Assembly: GCF_021462225.1 (NCBI RefSeq)
Contig: NC_061804.1
Span: 6,370,740-6,434,739, forward strand
DNA length: 64,000 bases
Direction of reading: 5' to 3'
Source of the DNA: Girardinichthys multiradiatus
Taxonomy: Eukaryota > Chordata > Actinopteri > Cyprinodontiformes > Goodeidae
Below the pieces are notes generated by a model that saw only the letters and a list, made by a program, of their open reading frames with translations, was not told the DNA's origin and did not search any database. A program made the position numbers and the translations under genes. This document shows, piece after piece, positions 31,200 through 43,500 of this stretch. The stretch's first letter is position 1. Every line of letters starts with the position of its first letter.

Positions 31200-32415
31200 G
31201 TTTGGTTGGCCCGCTCTTTCTCTGTCTCCCGCACCCCTCCCATATCTGCCCTGCTTCAGCTCTGTGTCTTGTATTCTTTTTGGAGCCTCTTTTTGCATAT
31301 CTTCCAAATTCTGAGTTATGGATTTGGTCAGCTGGTCACTCAATGCAACTGATAAAACTTTCTCGACGCGTAGACAGGGTGGAGGAGAGCCCTCTTGCCC
31401 AGACGGGACGTTTTTCTCTGGATACACAATGGACTCCTGGCAGAAGTGGAGGATTGTGTGTTTGTCGATAATGTCGAGGATGTGGAAGATGTGTATAATT
31501 GGATGTTTGATATCTTTTTGGAGTCAGTGGTTACCTGGCATATCGAGAAATTCAGAGAATGTCAGCAGCTGTTCTGGCAATTGTGAGGCTGCCTGGCATG
31601 TGTGATGGGATCTTCAGGGCGATCAGCACTCAGACTGAGATGTTAAGTGAGCTGAATCGCAGACTGTATGTGATCTTTACACAGGAGTGAAATGGGATAA
31701 ATCTTGGATAAATTTGTTCGCTTGGATCTGGCGAAAGACCAGGAATTTGGCTGGACCAGGAATTTGGTTGTTTGGATTCGCCTTTGAGAAGCACCAGCGA
31801 GACTCTCAAGGCTGACGGAAAATTAAGAGTCAGCCTAACCCAAATAATTATTGTTTTTCTGAATATGGCTCCCCTGCACGGCCTTGATGGCTGGCTATCT
31901 TCAACTTCTCCTGGAAGTTATGTAAACATGACGCTCTGCTCCCTCTGCCCCCTCCCTTCCCTGAGGACATCTGTGGACCTGCTCAGAACTTTGTGGCTGG
32001 TTGATGAACATTCCAACGTACAATCAAGGACAATGGCCTCTGTGACAGTGCTTCATGGACTTACTTGCACACACTCACATGTTCAAGATAAACATATGCA
32101 CCCTGTCACACTACCTTCACCGTTCCGGGCATGATGCTGTTTTGTAAACTTGTTGCTTCTTTGTGCTGAGGTTTTTTGCAATCTCAAACTGTATCCTGCT
32201 ATGGATAAAGTGTGAAATATGTTTTTTTCCCTCTACTTACCTAATGTGGCCTCTTTTCTCATCTATCAAGGGCAGCGCCTGTGAGTGGGCAGCAAAGCCT
32301 CGGTGACCCGTCCCCCCCCCCTTGTCTTGTGTCATGATGTATGTTTGGATGGGTTGTACTGGAATTCTAATTTCCCCTCGGGGATCAATAAAGTATCTTT
32401 GAATTTGAATTGAAT
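31200..32415 (+). repeat. Unclassified retroposon-like repeat R2, copy 1, with a small conserved frame
   Basis: It ends with an AATAAAG sequence and an ATTTGAATTG tail (about 32385-32415), as fish non-LTR retroposons do. A frame from 31318 encodes a peptide with a YTMDSWQ-x-W-x-IVC patch. The same peptide, clearly related over about 50 residues, is encoded by the minus-strand copy at 43180-43500. A one-base shift near 31310 breaks the frame in this copy. No known domain was recognised. Confidence 0.5.
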
Positions 32416-32457
32416 TGAGTTACCACGGTGATGCAGCTCCTGTTGTCCTTCTCTCAG

Positions 32458-32549
32458 GCAGGGAAAACTGCTTCACTCGGCTTGTAGAGACAGCGTCTCT
32501 ACTGGGGACTTCTCTGGGACAGTTTGCTTCTGCAGGCCTCAGAGAGAAA
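32458..32549 (+). other. Candidate internal exon, unknown gene
   Basis: A TTCTCTCAG acceptor precedes 32458 and a GTAAGC donor starts at 32550. One frame is open across all 92 bases, with a Leu/Thr/Ser-rich peptide. Splice sites on both sides and an open frame are suggestive, but such combinations arise by chance in 64 kb. Confidence 0.15.
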
Positions 32550-32984
32550 GTAAGCAATGCTTATACCTTAATATACCCCTTTTATGAATGAATACCGGAT
32601 TCTTTCAACAGTAATTCATCAGTACTTGACTTAGCAAGTGATCGTATGACACCCTTGGATCCAGTTTGAAGAGTTTATGTCTTTTTGCCAGCAAAGAGAC
32701 ATCAGCACACTGTTCCTCTCCGGCCAGTCTCTCAGTGGAGACCCGGGTGGTAGAGATCGGCCCATTGGAAAGGGGTGCTCTTATACAGACAGTGGCATCA
32801 TGGGAACTCTGCTGTTACAGTTTGCTTGGCTGTGCCGGAAGTAGGTTGATGCAATTTATTTTGAAAGTTCCAGAAAAGTTTGTACCGGAGTTTAATGTTC
32901 AAATCCATGGCTGGGTCCCAACACTCGGATAGCCGAACATAAAATCCAATGTAACTAATTGCCTTCATGAGAAGTTAGATATGG

Positions 32985-33905
32985 AAAATAATAATGAACA
33001 AACAACATCATGAAGACTGAGGAACACAGCAGACAAGTCACGGCTGAGCCTGTGGGGAAATTTAAAATCATTATCATCTGAAATGGAAACAGTATGCCAC
33101 AAATGCAAACCTACCAAGACAGGGCTGTAATTCTAAATTGGCAGGCCAGACGATTAGTGCATTATTTAGAGAAGTAGCCAAGAAGCCCATGGTCATTCTG
33201 GAGGGGCTACAGAGATCCCTAGCTCTAGTGGTAGAATCTGTTTACATGTGTGCATTTCACAAATCTGGGCTTCAGTAGGAATGGCAAAAGGATAAAGGTG
33301 CTCTGGCCAGATAAGACCAAAATTGAATGTTTTGGTCTGCATGGAAAATTATTTGTCTGAAGGAGAAAAAAAAAAACAGCACATCAAAGTGGTTGTGGTG
33401 GCTGCATAATGCTGTAGATGAATTCATCCTTTTCTTCAGCTGAAAGAGTAAAAAAGATCAGAGTAAGGTACCTTTAAAAGACACCTCATCAGGGGGGGCA
33501 CGTTATTCCTAACAAGAGTTCATAAGAAGGTGGATGGAGCTAAAGACCAAAAGGCCAATTATAGAAAAAAAGAAACTGGACAACCCAATCTAATGATACA
33601 GTGAGAGCAACAATGGAACGGTATGAGAAGAGTCCAATAAAAATCCAGACCTAAATCCATTTGGGAATCTTTAGCAAAACTTGAAATTGAGGTTCACAGA
33701 TGCTTTCCATCTAATCTCACTGTCTTTGGCTATCTTAGAGAAGAACAGGCTAGAAATTTAGTCCACATGTGTGCACATCTGGTAAACATACTCCAAAAGG
33801 TTTGCAGCTGTATTTGCAGTGAAAAGGTGATTCTATTAATGATTGTCTGAGGTTACTTCCCAAATATAAATATGTTCAATGGGTATGAATAATTTTGCAA
33901 AGTAA
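32985..33905 (+). pseudogene. Tc1-like transposase relic
   Basis: Plus-strand patches resemble the Tc1 family, in order: the AACAACATCATGAAGAC leader block (33001), a block before the catalytic domain (about 33130-33300), a catalytic patch around 33300-33420, a DLNPFGNL-like Glu patch (about 33640-33675) and the C-terminal end near 33820. Frames are broken many times. A degraded right end is visible at about 33870-33905. Confidence 0.7.
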
Positions 33906-34061
33906 TGTAAGTAATGTATGATGAGTAGTAACAAGAAATGGATTAAAACTACCATAATTAACATACTTTTTCAGCAATATCTGCAAAACATTCAGAATCT
34001 TTTTTCATCTATAATAATTATTTTTCTTTTTCAATTGTTAAAGCATTCAGTGTCACTGCAG

Positions 34062-34357
34062 GGAGGATCTCCCAGCACACCCTCAGCTCAGGACCATTGT
34101 ATGTTTGGATACTACGGAGCTTTTCGCAACAGTCGGAGACCACAGCGGCGCAGATGGGTTAATTGGTTCTTGTCCTTGGAGACTACATTCAGGCATGAGT
34201 ACAAAAGAAAAAAAGGACAAAGTTTCAGCAATACTGTCTCTCTCACACTATACCCAGGCTGTTACACTAACACCACTCTCTCCAGTCTCTTAAGTAAAAA
34301 GCTGAATGCATTACTGTAAACTGTCAGAAGTTCTGTGTTCCATATCACGTTAATAAA
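34062..34357 (+). other. Candidate terminal exon, unknown gene
   Basis: A pyrimidine-rich tract ends in CACTGCAG at 34054-34061. One frame is open from 34063 to a TAA at 34291-34293, and an AATAAA lies at 34352-34357. The peptide has a Lys-rich centre and a Ser/Thr/Pro-rich end. A second frame is also open to 34319, so the coding frame is uncertain. No family was recognised. Confidence 0.2.
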
Positions 34358-34359
34358 CT

Positions 34360-37300
34360 TCGCTAAAAAAAGTTGACTAACTTCTCCCATCCATTTCCTC
34401 CTCCCACACACTCAGATGGCAGCATCTGAAGATGGAAAGTTTACAAAGTTACTTCCTCGGCAGCAGGAGAGCTGATCTTTGCTTCACATCCAGCTAATGA
34501 GGCTTATTTAAAGTCTAAACAGAAGATAGACTGAAAGCAACGGCTCGATACGGGAACTGGAAACCAAAATGTTTGATGCCAATTTTCGTGTCTCCTCGGA
34601 TCTGAGTAAATCATGTCTGCAGTGTGCAAAGAGCAAAGTCTTTGAAATAAACTGAGCAAAGCAACGATTTTCTAATATATATGACCCATGTATTCACAGC
34701 TATTTTTAAACATATTGTACCATTTAATACTTTTTATTTATTTATTAAAAAGTCAAAATGCCTTGGCTTAGCCATAATGGGCTAAAGAAATAAAATAGAA
34801 ATGCACCTTATAAAACTTCCCAAACTGAAACTGATTTCCAGAGTTGATTTGAGCAGAGTTTTTATGGTCACATAAACCAGCAATCGTTAGGATCAAGTAC
34901 CATAAAACAAACCAAATGACCCGAACAAAAGCTGAAATTACTTCCAGTCACCTGGAAGTGACTGCTTAATGTAAAGCTGCAAACCACCCTGGTATGAGGC
35001 ATCCACAGCGTGCGGATATATTGCAGTGATGGTCTGTCAGAATAATCCCAGTGGCACAGAGCTTATACTTCCAATTCTACAAACAATGGGTCCCTGCAGT
35101 TCTTCAGATGCAGAGGAGGAGGAAGGGATTGAAATGTTTGGCATACCTATGGGAGGATGGTGAGTTTGACATCGGAATGAGAAGAGAGGGTAGAGACTCT
35201 TACATATTGTCTGGGAGTATATGGAGGGAATAATGTCTGTGCTGCATAAAGTACTGTAAATCATTGTTTATTGCTTTGTACTAGTGATTCTGCTGCTGGA
35301 CAACACTCAAAATGGATGATCCATAAAGATTGGCTTCAAAATCAGTTGATGACAGAGAACAACACAGCAATAGTAAAGTTTGGCTTTCTGACTAATTAGA
35401 GGATTAGTAAATCATCAGTCGTTTTATTAGGCTTGTTTAGGATAGCTCTTGATTGGTTGCCTATGTCATTGGATTCTGAGTACTTGTTTTGAGATTGGAT
35501 GAATAGATCTGACATTGTAACACCATAATAGGATGCCTAAACATCATGGGAGTGAAAGATAATAATTATAGGTAAGGTAGAAGGTATACAATGAGATGGA
35601 TGGAAAGGTGTTTGTAGTTAAGCATAAATCTGACATGCAGTTTCTGGAGATACTGCGCCAGTGTTCCTGAAAGACCTGAAACCTGTCCATTGCGAAGTGC
35701 TAAAACTGTATTTTCCTAAATGTGTGTAAAAATACAGAATGAAGCGAACAGTAATCCATGTGGCTATTGATAACTCAGAATTCTGGATGGGAAATGATTT
35801 TTGAAACATTACAGTGCCACAAGATGCAACAATTTAAGTTGTTGTCCCTCAAGTGAAGAAAACTGTATAGTCAGTGATGATAGCAGTGACAGTTGCATAA
35901 ATCATGCAAGAACTGCCTCTTTTGGCACCTCCCACCCACCAAGATGACAATAATTAATTTGGATGAGATTTAGTGATACAACTTACATCTCCACCAAACG
36001 ATACAGATACTCTCCTCTGTTCTACTCAAAACATAAAAATATCTTCAGCCTAACTGGCGCCACTAGTTTATGATATCACTAACTACACAACGAACAAATG
36101 CCACCTTGTACTGTATAATCATTTTAGTTCTAACATGGGTGTTTCTCATCTTAGCTCATGAGCCTACTCATGATTAAGAGATCCCTCTTGCTGCACTAGA
36201 AGCTGCTTTTAACATCAAGATACAACTAGCAAGAGGTCTGATAGCAGGGCCCTGTTAGCCTACATTTTCTCTTCTCCGTGGCTGCTTCCGTGATTCAAGC
36301 ATCCACAAAAACGCTCCCAGAAGTTCCTGTGCAGTCCAGTCCTGTGAGCCGCTCCCTCTGTCACCAACAAGCAGGGAGCAAATACCCAGCACAGGGGGCT
36401 CTGACTCCTCACTCACTGCACATGCAAAAAATGCAATGCAACACTCCAAAGTACTCCAAAGTCGGAATTTAACTTAAAAAAAAAAAGTAATTGGCTACCC
36501 GGCACCCAACAGATGTTTACAAATGAACACAATCCCACCAAAAAACTGCAACCTCTATCTGCCTGTAACACCTATTCAGGCCACAACATATTTAACAGAT
36601 TGCTTGCCTCTGCACAACCAATGCCCCAACCTTTTCCACTCTAATCATCTACCTTATAGGCCCAAGGACAGGTCCTAGCGCAGTGGCGCATTTTTCAGTA
36701 TGAAAGTATAATAAATTATATCAACGACTTCCTTTGCCTCATCCATTGGCTTGACAGTCTGATTGAAAAGTCAAAGGCAATGCTCTTGCAATTGCAAAGC
36801 AATTTAGGCTGTGTTTCATATAGTCATTGACCAAAATTTTATTTCCTATTATCATGGGATTGAGGGTATTTGCTTTCCAGCTGTTTTTTATGATCCCCTA
36901 AAAAGTCGCACTCAAATACACAAGTAGAAGTCTCAATAAAAAGACAAGGTTGGAAAACTGTTCTATTGCATTTTTTAATGTTAACACACATTTTGGTGTG
37001 TCTTAGGTACACAGTCTATCTTGGGGTGTCTAACCTTAAGCTGAACTGCTGTTTTTTAGCTTACGTCTGAGTATATATGGTGATTAAGCAGGACTACTTG
37101 CTGCCAAGTGCATGAATGTTAGTGTGCATGTCTTACACCATTCTCTGCAAATACAACCCCTAATATTGTAATTTATATTTCATGCTTAGTTGGCCTGTGC
37201 TGCATGTTGGGCTTCAGCAGCCATCAAACATTTATACTGCAGAAGCACATTTACATATCAAGGGAACCTGCTCAGCTAAATCTAGCTCCAACAACTATCC

Positions 37301-38065
37301 CTCCTTCTCTATCCTGTTTTCACTTTCATGTCTTAGTCTATCTTTTTAGTTTCTCTCTTCTACACCAACCATACTATACATGTAGATTTTTTGTCTTTCA
37401 GTGAAATATTATTTTGTTGTTCATTTGTGTTTTATTGCTAGGTTTGTCTCTGCATCAAAATGTGGTATGAAACATTTAATTTGAAAAACAAAAAAACACT
37501 CGCTCTCTTAAAAAAAAAGTCCAATTCAAGGCCAACATTAGCCCCATTCATATCTAATTTTATAGAATCCAGTTGAGTCTATATTTAGTTTAAATAAATT
37601 TTTTTCATCCCAATACATTTTAACAATATAGTTTGCTTCAGGTCCAATCTGTCAAATTATGATACAATACAATTAACTTCAGTTTGTCTTTTAATACAGC
37701 TGGGGAAAAGCTATCTGTCAAAAAAAGGCCCAACTGATTGCATTATCTAGTTCAATTTTCAGCAAAAGACCTCCAGCTGGAGATGCTCCCATCCTGGATT
37801 TTTAGGTTCTGATTTGATCCCTGATAATGACCGGTGATATTTTCCCATCCAGAAGGGTTTTTACTTAAACATTTAGTCTTGTTTTTGAGGTGATGTAGTA
37901 CACCTGAATACAAATAATTCCCGCAGACACAGTTACTTGCCCTGCTGTAGTTTGTATGAAGACCTGCAACACTTGTGAGACATTTAAAGAAGTACTAACA
38001 AAAGCACAATAAAAACAACGTACACAGTTGTTTTTTGAAATGAAAAGAAGGTTTTTTTTACAAAT
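34360..38065. other. Unassigned sequence (3.7 kb)
   Basis: No transposon, LINE or coding frame was recognised on either strand. Base composition is AT-rich and even. This is the longest stretch in the first 40 kb without a visible mobile element, so it may be old single-copy sequence, for example intron or intergenic DNA. Confidence 0.4.
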
Positions 38066-38069
38066 AAAA

Positions 38070-38710
38070 TCTGGAAATAATGGCATGCATTTGAATTCAT
38101 TCCCCTTTACTCAGATGCCCTTACATATAATCCAGTGCAATCAATGGCCTTCAGAACTCATCAAATCTGTAAGAACAGTGTCCACCAGTGTGTAACTGAA
38201 TCTGAATATAAATCCAACAGTTTTGCAAAGGCCTCACAGGTCTGTTTAAAACTATTAGTGGATAAACCGCAAACAGGTCAGGGATAAGGCTGGGGAGAAG
38301 ATTAAAGCAGAGTCAGGTTATTGAACAATATCCTAAATTCTGAACATCTCACAGAGCACTGTTCAGTCCATCTTCTGAAAATTGAAACAGTATGGTACAA
38401 CTGCAAGCCTACAGAGAGATGGCCGTCCATATAAACTGGCATTTTGGGGAAGAAAAGCATTTGTCAAGGAATCAGCCAAGAGGCCTATATTATCTCCAAG
38501 AGAGCTACAAATATAAAGAGCTCAGGTGGAAGAATCTGTTGACAGGACAACTTTAATTGGCACACTAAAAATCTGGCATTTATAAGAGAATCACTAGATT
38601 AGAAATTGGAAGAAACTAAATACAAATAAGCAGGAACAAAACCTGTCAAACGCTGCAGAAGACTTGAGACTGGGATGGAAGGTCACTTTCCATCAGGATA
38701 ACACTTGTAA
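38070..38710 (+). pseudogene. Tc1-like element relic, 5' half
   Basis: It begins in untranslated sequence typical of fish Tc1 (ATCCAGTGCAATCAATGGCC near 38131) and continues through the DNA-binding half of the transposase (about 38270-38560). It stops before the catalytic Asp residues can be recognised; a TTTCCATCAGGATAACACTTG-like patch at about 38686 may be the second-Asp region. Heavily mutated. Confidence 0.65.
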
Positions 38711-39331
38711 ACAGAAAACAGATGTCTCTGTGTGTTTTCTACAATACCTTGAGTCAAAATACGTCAACAGTCTGAAAACATTGCCAAATTATTTACGTTC
38801 CATGGCAGACCGATGTTGAAAAGTTAAAAAAAATAGTAAAAAAAGATATGCACAGAAGAACTGTGCACTTTCTAAGGGGGAAAAAAATGAAGAGTACACG
38901 GTTATTGGCTGCAATGTCTTCATCTAGAAAAGAGACACTGCTAAGCACAGAAGCACTCACCCAGGAGTACTTTTGATGAGAAACAGCACACAAAGTTAAG
39001 GCAGCAATTACTTTGACATTGACAGACCTGTCCAGAATAAAAAACACTTTTAATTTTGTTCAAAAGGTTTATTTTGGACAGCAAAAAGGATGAGACAGGT
39101 TTGAGCAAAATGTTGCCCAATCTGTTCTCTTGTACTACAGAAAATCTAATCATTCAATGTGGAGTTATTTCCTAAATTGAGCCTTCATTGAAAGCTTTGT
39201 ATTAGTGGATCAAAAGTGTATTTTTGTATTCTTTTTAACTGTGTATTTGTGTTTTTTGCCGTGTATTCTTATTCCCTGTTTGTCCCACATTTCTTCCAGT
39301 CTTCTGCTTTTTACACATTGTAAGCCACTTC
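38711..39331. other. Unassigned sequence
   Basis: Nothing recognised. Confidence 0.4.
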
Positions 39332-39333
39332 TA

Positions 39334-40599
39334 CAGGGGTTGGACAATGAAACTGAAACACCTGTCATTTTAGTGTGGGAGGTTTCATGGCTAAATTGGA
39401 CCAGCCTGGTTACCAGTCTTCATTGATTGCACATTGCACCAGTAAGAGCAGAGTGTGAAGGTTCAATTAGCAGGGTAAGAGCACAGTTTTTGCTCAAAAT
39501 ATTGAAATGCACACAACATTATGGGTGACATACCAGAGTTCAAAAGAGGACAAATTGTTGGTGCACGTCTTGCTGGCGCATCTGTGACCAAGACAGCAGG
39601 TCTTTGTGATGTATCAAGAGCCACGGTATCCAGGGTAATGTCAGCATACCACCAAGAAGGACGAACCACATCCAACAGGATTAACTGTGGACGCAAGAGG
39701 AAGCTATCTGAAAGGGATGTTTGGGTGCTGACCCGGATTGTATCCAAAAAACATAAAACCATGGCTGCCCAAATCACGGCAGAATTAAATGTGCACCTCA
39801 ACTCTCCTGTTTCCACCAGAACTGTCCGTCGGGAGCTCCACAGGGTCAATATACACGGCCGGGCTGCTATAGCCAAACCTTTGGTCACTCATGCCAATGC
39901 CAAACGTTGGTTTCAATGGTGCAAGAAGCGCAAATGCTGTGGACAATGTGAAACATGTATTGTTCTCTGATGAGTCCACCTTTACTGTTTTCCCCACATC
40001 CGGGAGAGTTACGGTGTGGAGAAGCCCCAAAGAAGCGTACCACCCAGACTGTTGCATGCCTAGAGTGAAGCATGGGGGTGGATCAGTGATGGTTTGGGCT
40101 GCCATATCAAGGCATTCCCTTGGCCCAATACTTGTGCTAGATGGGCACGTCACTGCCAAGGACTACTGAACCATTCTTGAGGACCATGTACATCCAATGG
40201 TTCAAACGTTGTATCCTGAAGGTGGTGCCGTGTATCAGGATGGCAATGCACCAATACACACAGCAAGACTGGTGAAAGATTGGTTTGATGAACATGAAAG
40301 TGAAGTTGAACATCTCCCATGGCCTGCACAATCACCAGATCTAAATATTATTGAGTCACTTTGGGGTGTTTTGGAGGAGCGAGTCAGGAAACGTTTTCCT
40401 CCACCAGTATCACGTAGTGACCTGGCCACTATCCTGCAAGAAGAATGACTTAAAATCCCTCTGACCACTGTGCAGGACTTGTATATGTCATTCCCAAGAC
40501 GAATTGACGCTGTATTGACCGCAAAAGGAGGCCCTACACCATACTAAGAAATTATTGTGGTCTAAAACCAGGTGTTTCAGTTTCATTGTCCAACCCCTG
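39334..40599 (+). mobile_element. Tc1-like element with complete ends and a broken transposase
   Basis: Ends are CAGGGGTTGGACAATGAAAC at 39334 and its inverse at 40580-40599, each next to TA. Terminal repeats are short (about 28 bp), unlike the 200-bp arms of Tc1-A/B, so this is a different subfamily. The length of 1266 bp is normal for it. Confidence 0.9.
39521..40547 (+). pseudogene. Tc1-like transposase with one frameshift and two stops
   Basis: The N-terminal part (39521-39970) has the paired helix-turn-helix pattern (GLCDVSRATVSRVMSAYH). A one-base shift near 39930 leads to the frame 39891-40169 with the first catalytic Asp (LFSDEST). A TGA at 40167-40169 is followed by 40197-40448, with the second Asp (YQDGNAP) and the Glu (PDLNIIE). 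A second TGA at 40446-40448 precedes the last 33 codons, which end at TAA 40545-40547. All three catalytic acids survive, so this copy died recently. The family is about 340 residues long. Confidence 0.88.
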
Positions 40600-40603
40600 T
40601 ATA

Positions 40604-41035
40604 TACCCCTGTATAACTACATGCATGAAGACACCAATGATACATAGCCCTTGCCACACATGCCAATGTTACTATCATCTATGTCTGCAGGTGTTCATAT
40701 CCAGCAGTTGGATGGAGGACATAACTTGCTTTAGGGTAGGATGTGTTGACACATATTGTGTTGTCTACATCATTCTCTTTGGCTTCGGACAATGCAGGAT
40801 ATTTCTTTATGAATGTCTAACAAGAATGGGTCCATATGATAAGACTATGTTTATGACAACACCTTTAACAATAACACAAGAACAAATTTTTACTTTTCAG
40901 CTGAAGCATGGTTCAGTGACATAGTATGGACAAGCTTATATATCACAGCTCTGATACCAAAGTCTATGTCTGAGAAAATGGAAACAATCAAAAATGAAGC
41001 AAGTAGTGTCCTACTGCTTTTAACTTTATGTTACT
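40604..41035. other. Unassigned sequence
   Basis: A 112-codon plus-strand frame (40586-40924) overlaps the end of the transposon and has no recognisable family; probably chance. Confidence 0.4.
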
Positions 41036-41039
41036 TTCT

Positions 41040-41640
41040 AGGGTTTTTTCTCTTTGTTGAAACTACACCTAGCCTGGCTCTGTGTTGAGCTGTGACACCT
41101 TCCTCGAGGGCAGCATCGGCTGAGCTACTGCTGCCAACAACTTAATGTTCCCCTCCTATAGATGATAAATGTGGCCCTGTTTTTCAGTGTTTAACCATAT
41201 CTCTCTCCTAGAAGTAGCTGTTGGCTGAGCTATTATTGCATTTAACTGTATATGCTCTCTCTCATCCCATAGAAAACTGGCTCAGAGTTTATCTGTTTAG
41301 CTGTGTTTCTGCTTCTGTGTTTCTTTGTGTGTATTCTGTGTCTTTTCAAACCCACAGTCAGGGGCAGATGGCTGCTCACATTGAGTCAGGGTCTGCTGGA
41401 GATTTCTTCCTGTTAAAGGGGAGTTTTCCTTTCCACTGTCGCTACATGCATGCTCAGTGTGAGGCGTTGATGACACAATGCAAGAGACTATCAACTGTTG
41501 CTACATTCTAATCAAGGAGGAGTGAATGCTGCAACCCTGCTGCAAAAGCTGAATTTGTCTGTCTGATTGGATCAAAAATGTTTGCCTTGAGATGACATAT
41601 TTTGTAAATTGGCACTATATAAAATTGAATTGAATTACTG
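41040..41640 (+). repeat. LINE 3' end with ATTGAA tail
   Basis: The block runs into TTGGCACTATATAAAATTGAATTGAAT (about 41610-41638), a 3' terminus shared by many fish LINE copies. The minus-strand fragment at 52875-52945 has the same end. Upstream sequence is untranslated. Orientation is plus. Confidence 0.65.
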
Positions 41641-42350
41641 TGCAACATTACTCATGGCTAGATTGCTCCAAACTCCCAATTGAATAATTAGCCTCCTTTT
41701 CATAAACTGTACACTTTGTGACAGAGGTTATAACTGTCCAGCTGGTTTTCTAATATCACTCTCATGCATTTTTTTTCCACTCTTGTCCTAAATAAACAGG
41801 ATTTTTGCAGTTAGCACCACATTTTTCCATTTTGTTGAAGTTGGACCCATTTCCTGACTGCCAACCACTAAACAGCTGCAATAAAATCCAATTAAAGGTA
41901 AAAATGCTTGCATTGGCAACACTAAGGCTCAGATTGTTCATCTACTGAGGTGAAGGACCATGTGGAGGTGTCTGATAATTGCCTTTTTGTTTACTTGCCT
42001 TTTTGGTTTGTTTGCAAAATTATTCATAAACTATGAGGCCAAATTAGTTGGAGAGTTGTGACCTGGGCAAAGGAAACAAAACCCTTGTGAAAAATATGAA
42101 ATATAGCAACTTTGCAAAAGCAGTCTCTCGTTTTAAAAGCATGAAAACAATGTGGAAACAGCAATTCTAATCATTTCTACTTAACTGTGAGCACAGAAAC
42201 AGTCTTGTTTTTAAATGTTGTAGGAGGTGAGCTGTAACAGAAGCAAAACAGTCATATTTATTTGTATAGTTGTTTTTTTTCTTTGCAATGTACATTCAGT
42301 TGAGGTAAAAATAGGCTACTTCTATAACTCAAGTTTTAAGACTGGTCTTA
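41641..42350. other. Unassigned sequence
   Basis: Nothing recognised apart from short A/T runs. Confidence 0.4.
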
Positions 42351-42354
42351 AGTC

Positions 42355-42430
42355 AAGTCAATTCAAGTCAAGTTTATTTATATAGCATTTTTCAGCAACA
42401 AGGCACTCAAAGCGGTGTACATGAGGAAAA
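42355..42430 (-). repeat. LINE 3' terminal fragment (minus)
   Basis: AAGTTTATTTATATAGCATTTTTCAG followed by a GGCACTCAAAGCGGTGTACAT stretch is the reverse complement of a common fish LINE end. Confidence 0.6.
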
Positions 42431-42469
42431 ACATTACAATGATACAGAATAACAGATCAAATGACACTA

Positions 42470-42845
42470 ACAATAATAATAATAATACTCGAATAATACT
42501 CCTTTGGAGTAATAATAATTAATAATCCTTCCGGGTTTACTGGTAGAAATTGGTTCCAAGCCACTCTTAATAATAAAGCATCTTATGCTAAAAGAAGATG
42601 ATAATATTAATAGTCTCATCATTCCACTGAATTCTAACTAGTGAAGCTGAGTCACTGGTAGAAAACAGCTTTAATCCACATTTTCAGGTACTAATAATAC
42701 ATTGCTTTTACTGGTACTGAAGTTGAACTAAGTAATAACAGTCCATTGTCGTCTAACTAAGAAAGCTGGGTCATTGGTGTAAGAGCAGCTATAGTCCAAA
42801 TTTTCTATTACTAATAATGTTAGGTTTTTGCTGGTAATCCTTCTG
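42470..42845. repeat. AAT-rich tract and diverged 119-bp tandem repeat
   Basis: An (AAT)n tract at 42470-42490 is followed by two related units beginning CTAACTA at 42634 and 42753. Both contain AAGCTG-GTCA-TGGT and ACTAATAAT words in the same order. A weaker third unit may lie upstream from about 42539. Confidence 0.45.
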
Positions 42846-42854
42846 ATAAACCTA

Positions 42855-43014
42855 ATTGTATGTATATTTGTAATTATATGTGTATATTTGTATATTGTAT
42901 ATATGTACAGTATATTCTGTAATGCAAAAACAAAACCAGAGAGCAAAGAGTACCGGAGTCAAATTCCTTGTTTGTATGTACGAACTTGGCAATAAAGCTA
43001 ATTCTGATTCTGAT
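42855..43014 (+). repeat. L2-like LINE 3' end fragment (plus)
   Basis: It matches the reverse complement of the LINE end at 44524-44680: a TATA/TGTA-rich stretch, GCAAAAACAAAACCAGAG, then AATAAAGCTAATTCTGATTCTG. A 5'-truncated copy with only the 3' untranslated region. Confidence 0.8.
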
Positions 43015-43179
43015 GAAAAAGTAATGAAATCACGCAATTAGGTGCAGGGCTAAGCAACACACAAGAATAAAAGATTTTCTCTTAACAATACAGTCTGAGC
43101 GTTGATCGCTCTGCAGATTCAATTGAGCATCGCAGGCAGCTTTGGGATGCTTTGAACAGCTGCTCACGTTTTGCTACTC

Positions 43180-43500
43180 ACTTGATAAGTCAGGTAACTG
43201 CCGGCTACAAAAAGCAGAATTCCTGTTATCAAAAATCCAAATATATAACGTCTGCGTCCTCAACCGACATTGTAGTCCAGCACACAATCTTCCAATGTTG
43301 CCAGGAATCCATTGTGTATCCATAGAAGAATGTATCGGCTGGGCAAGAGGGTTCTCCTATACCCTGTCTTCCCGTGGAAAATTTTTTATCAAATGTGTTG
43401 AGAGACCAGCTGACCAAATCCAAAATTTGCAAGTTTGGAAGATATGTAAAGTGAGGCTCTGAGAAAAACACAGACAAAAGCAGATGCAGAAGCAGGCAAC
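43180..43500 (-). repeat. Repeat R2, copy 2 (minus), with conserved small frame
   Basis: The minus-strand frame 43229-43477 (82 codons) encodes a peptide clearly related to that of 31318 and following. It includes GYTMDSWQ and GEPSCP words and a preceding SEP-x-F-x-YLPN segment. Here the frame is unbroken across the whole shared part. Confidence 0.5.

Noticed and set aside
33918..34319. 133-codon frame taken as a complete gene
   Set aside because: Its first part covers A/T-rich sequence beyond the Tc1 relic with low-complexity residues. Only the part after 34061 has exon-like context, and that is reported as a weak candidate.
41221..41511. 96-codon frame as a gene
   Set aside because: It lies in the untranslated 3' region of a LINE fragment.
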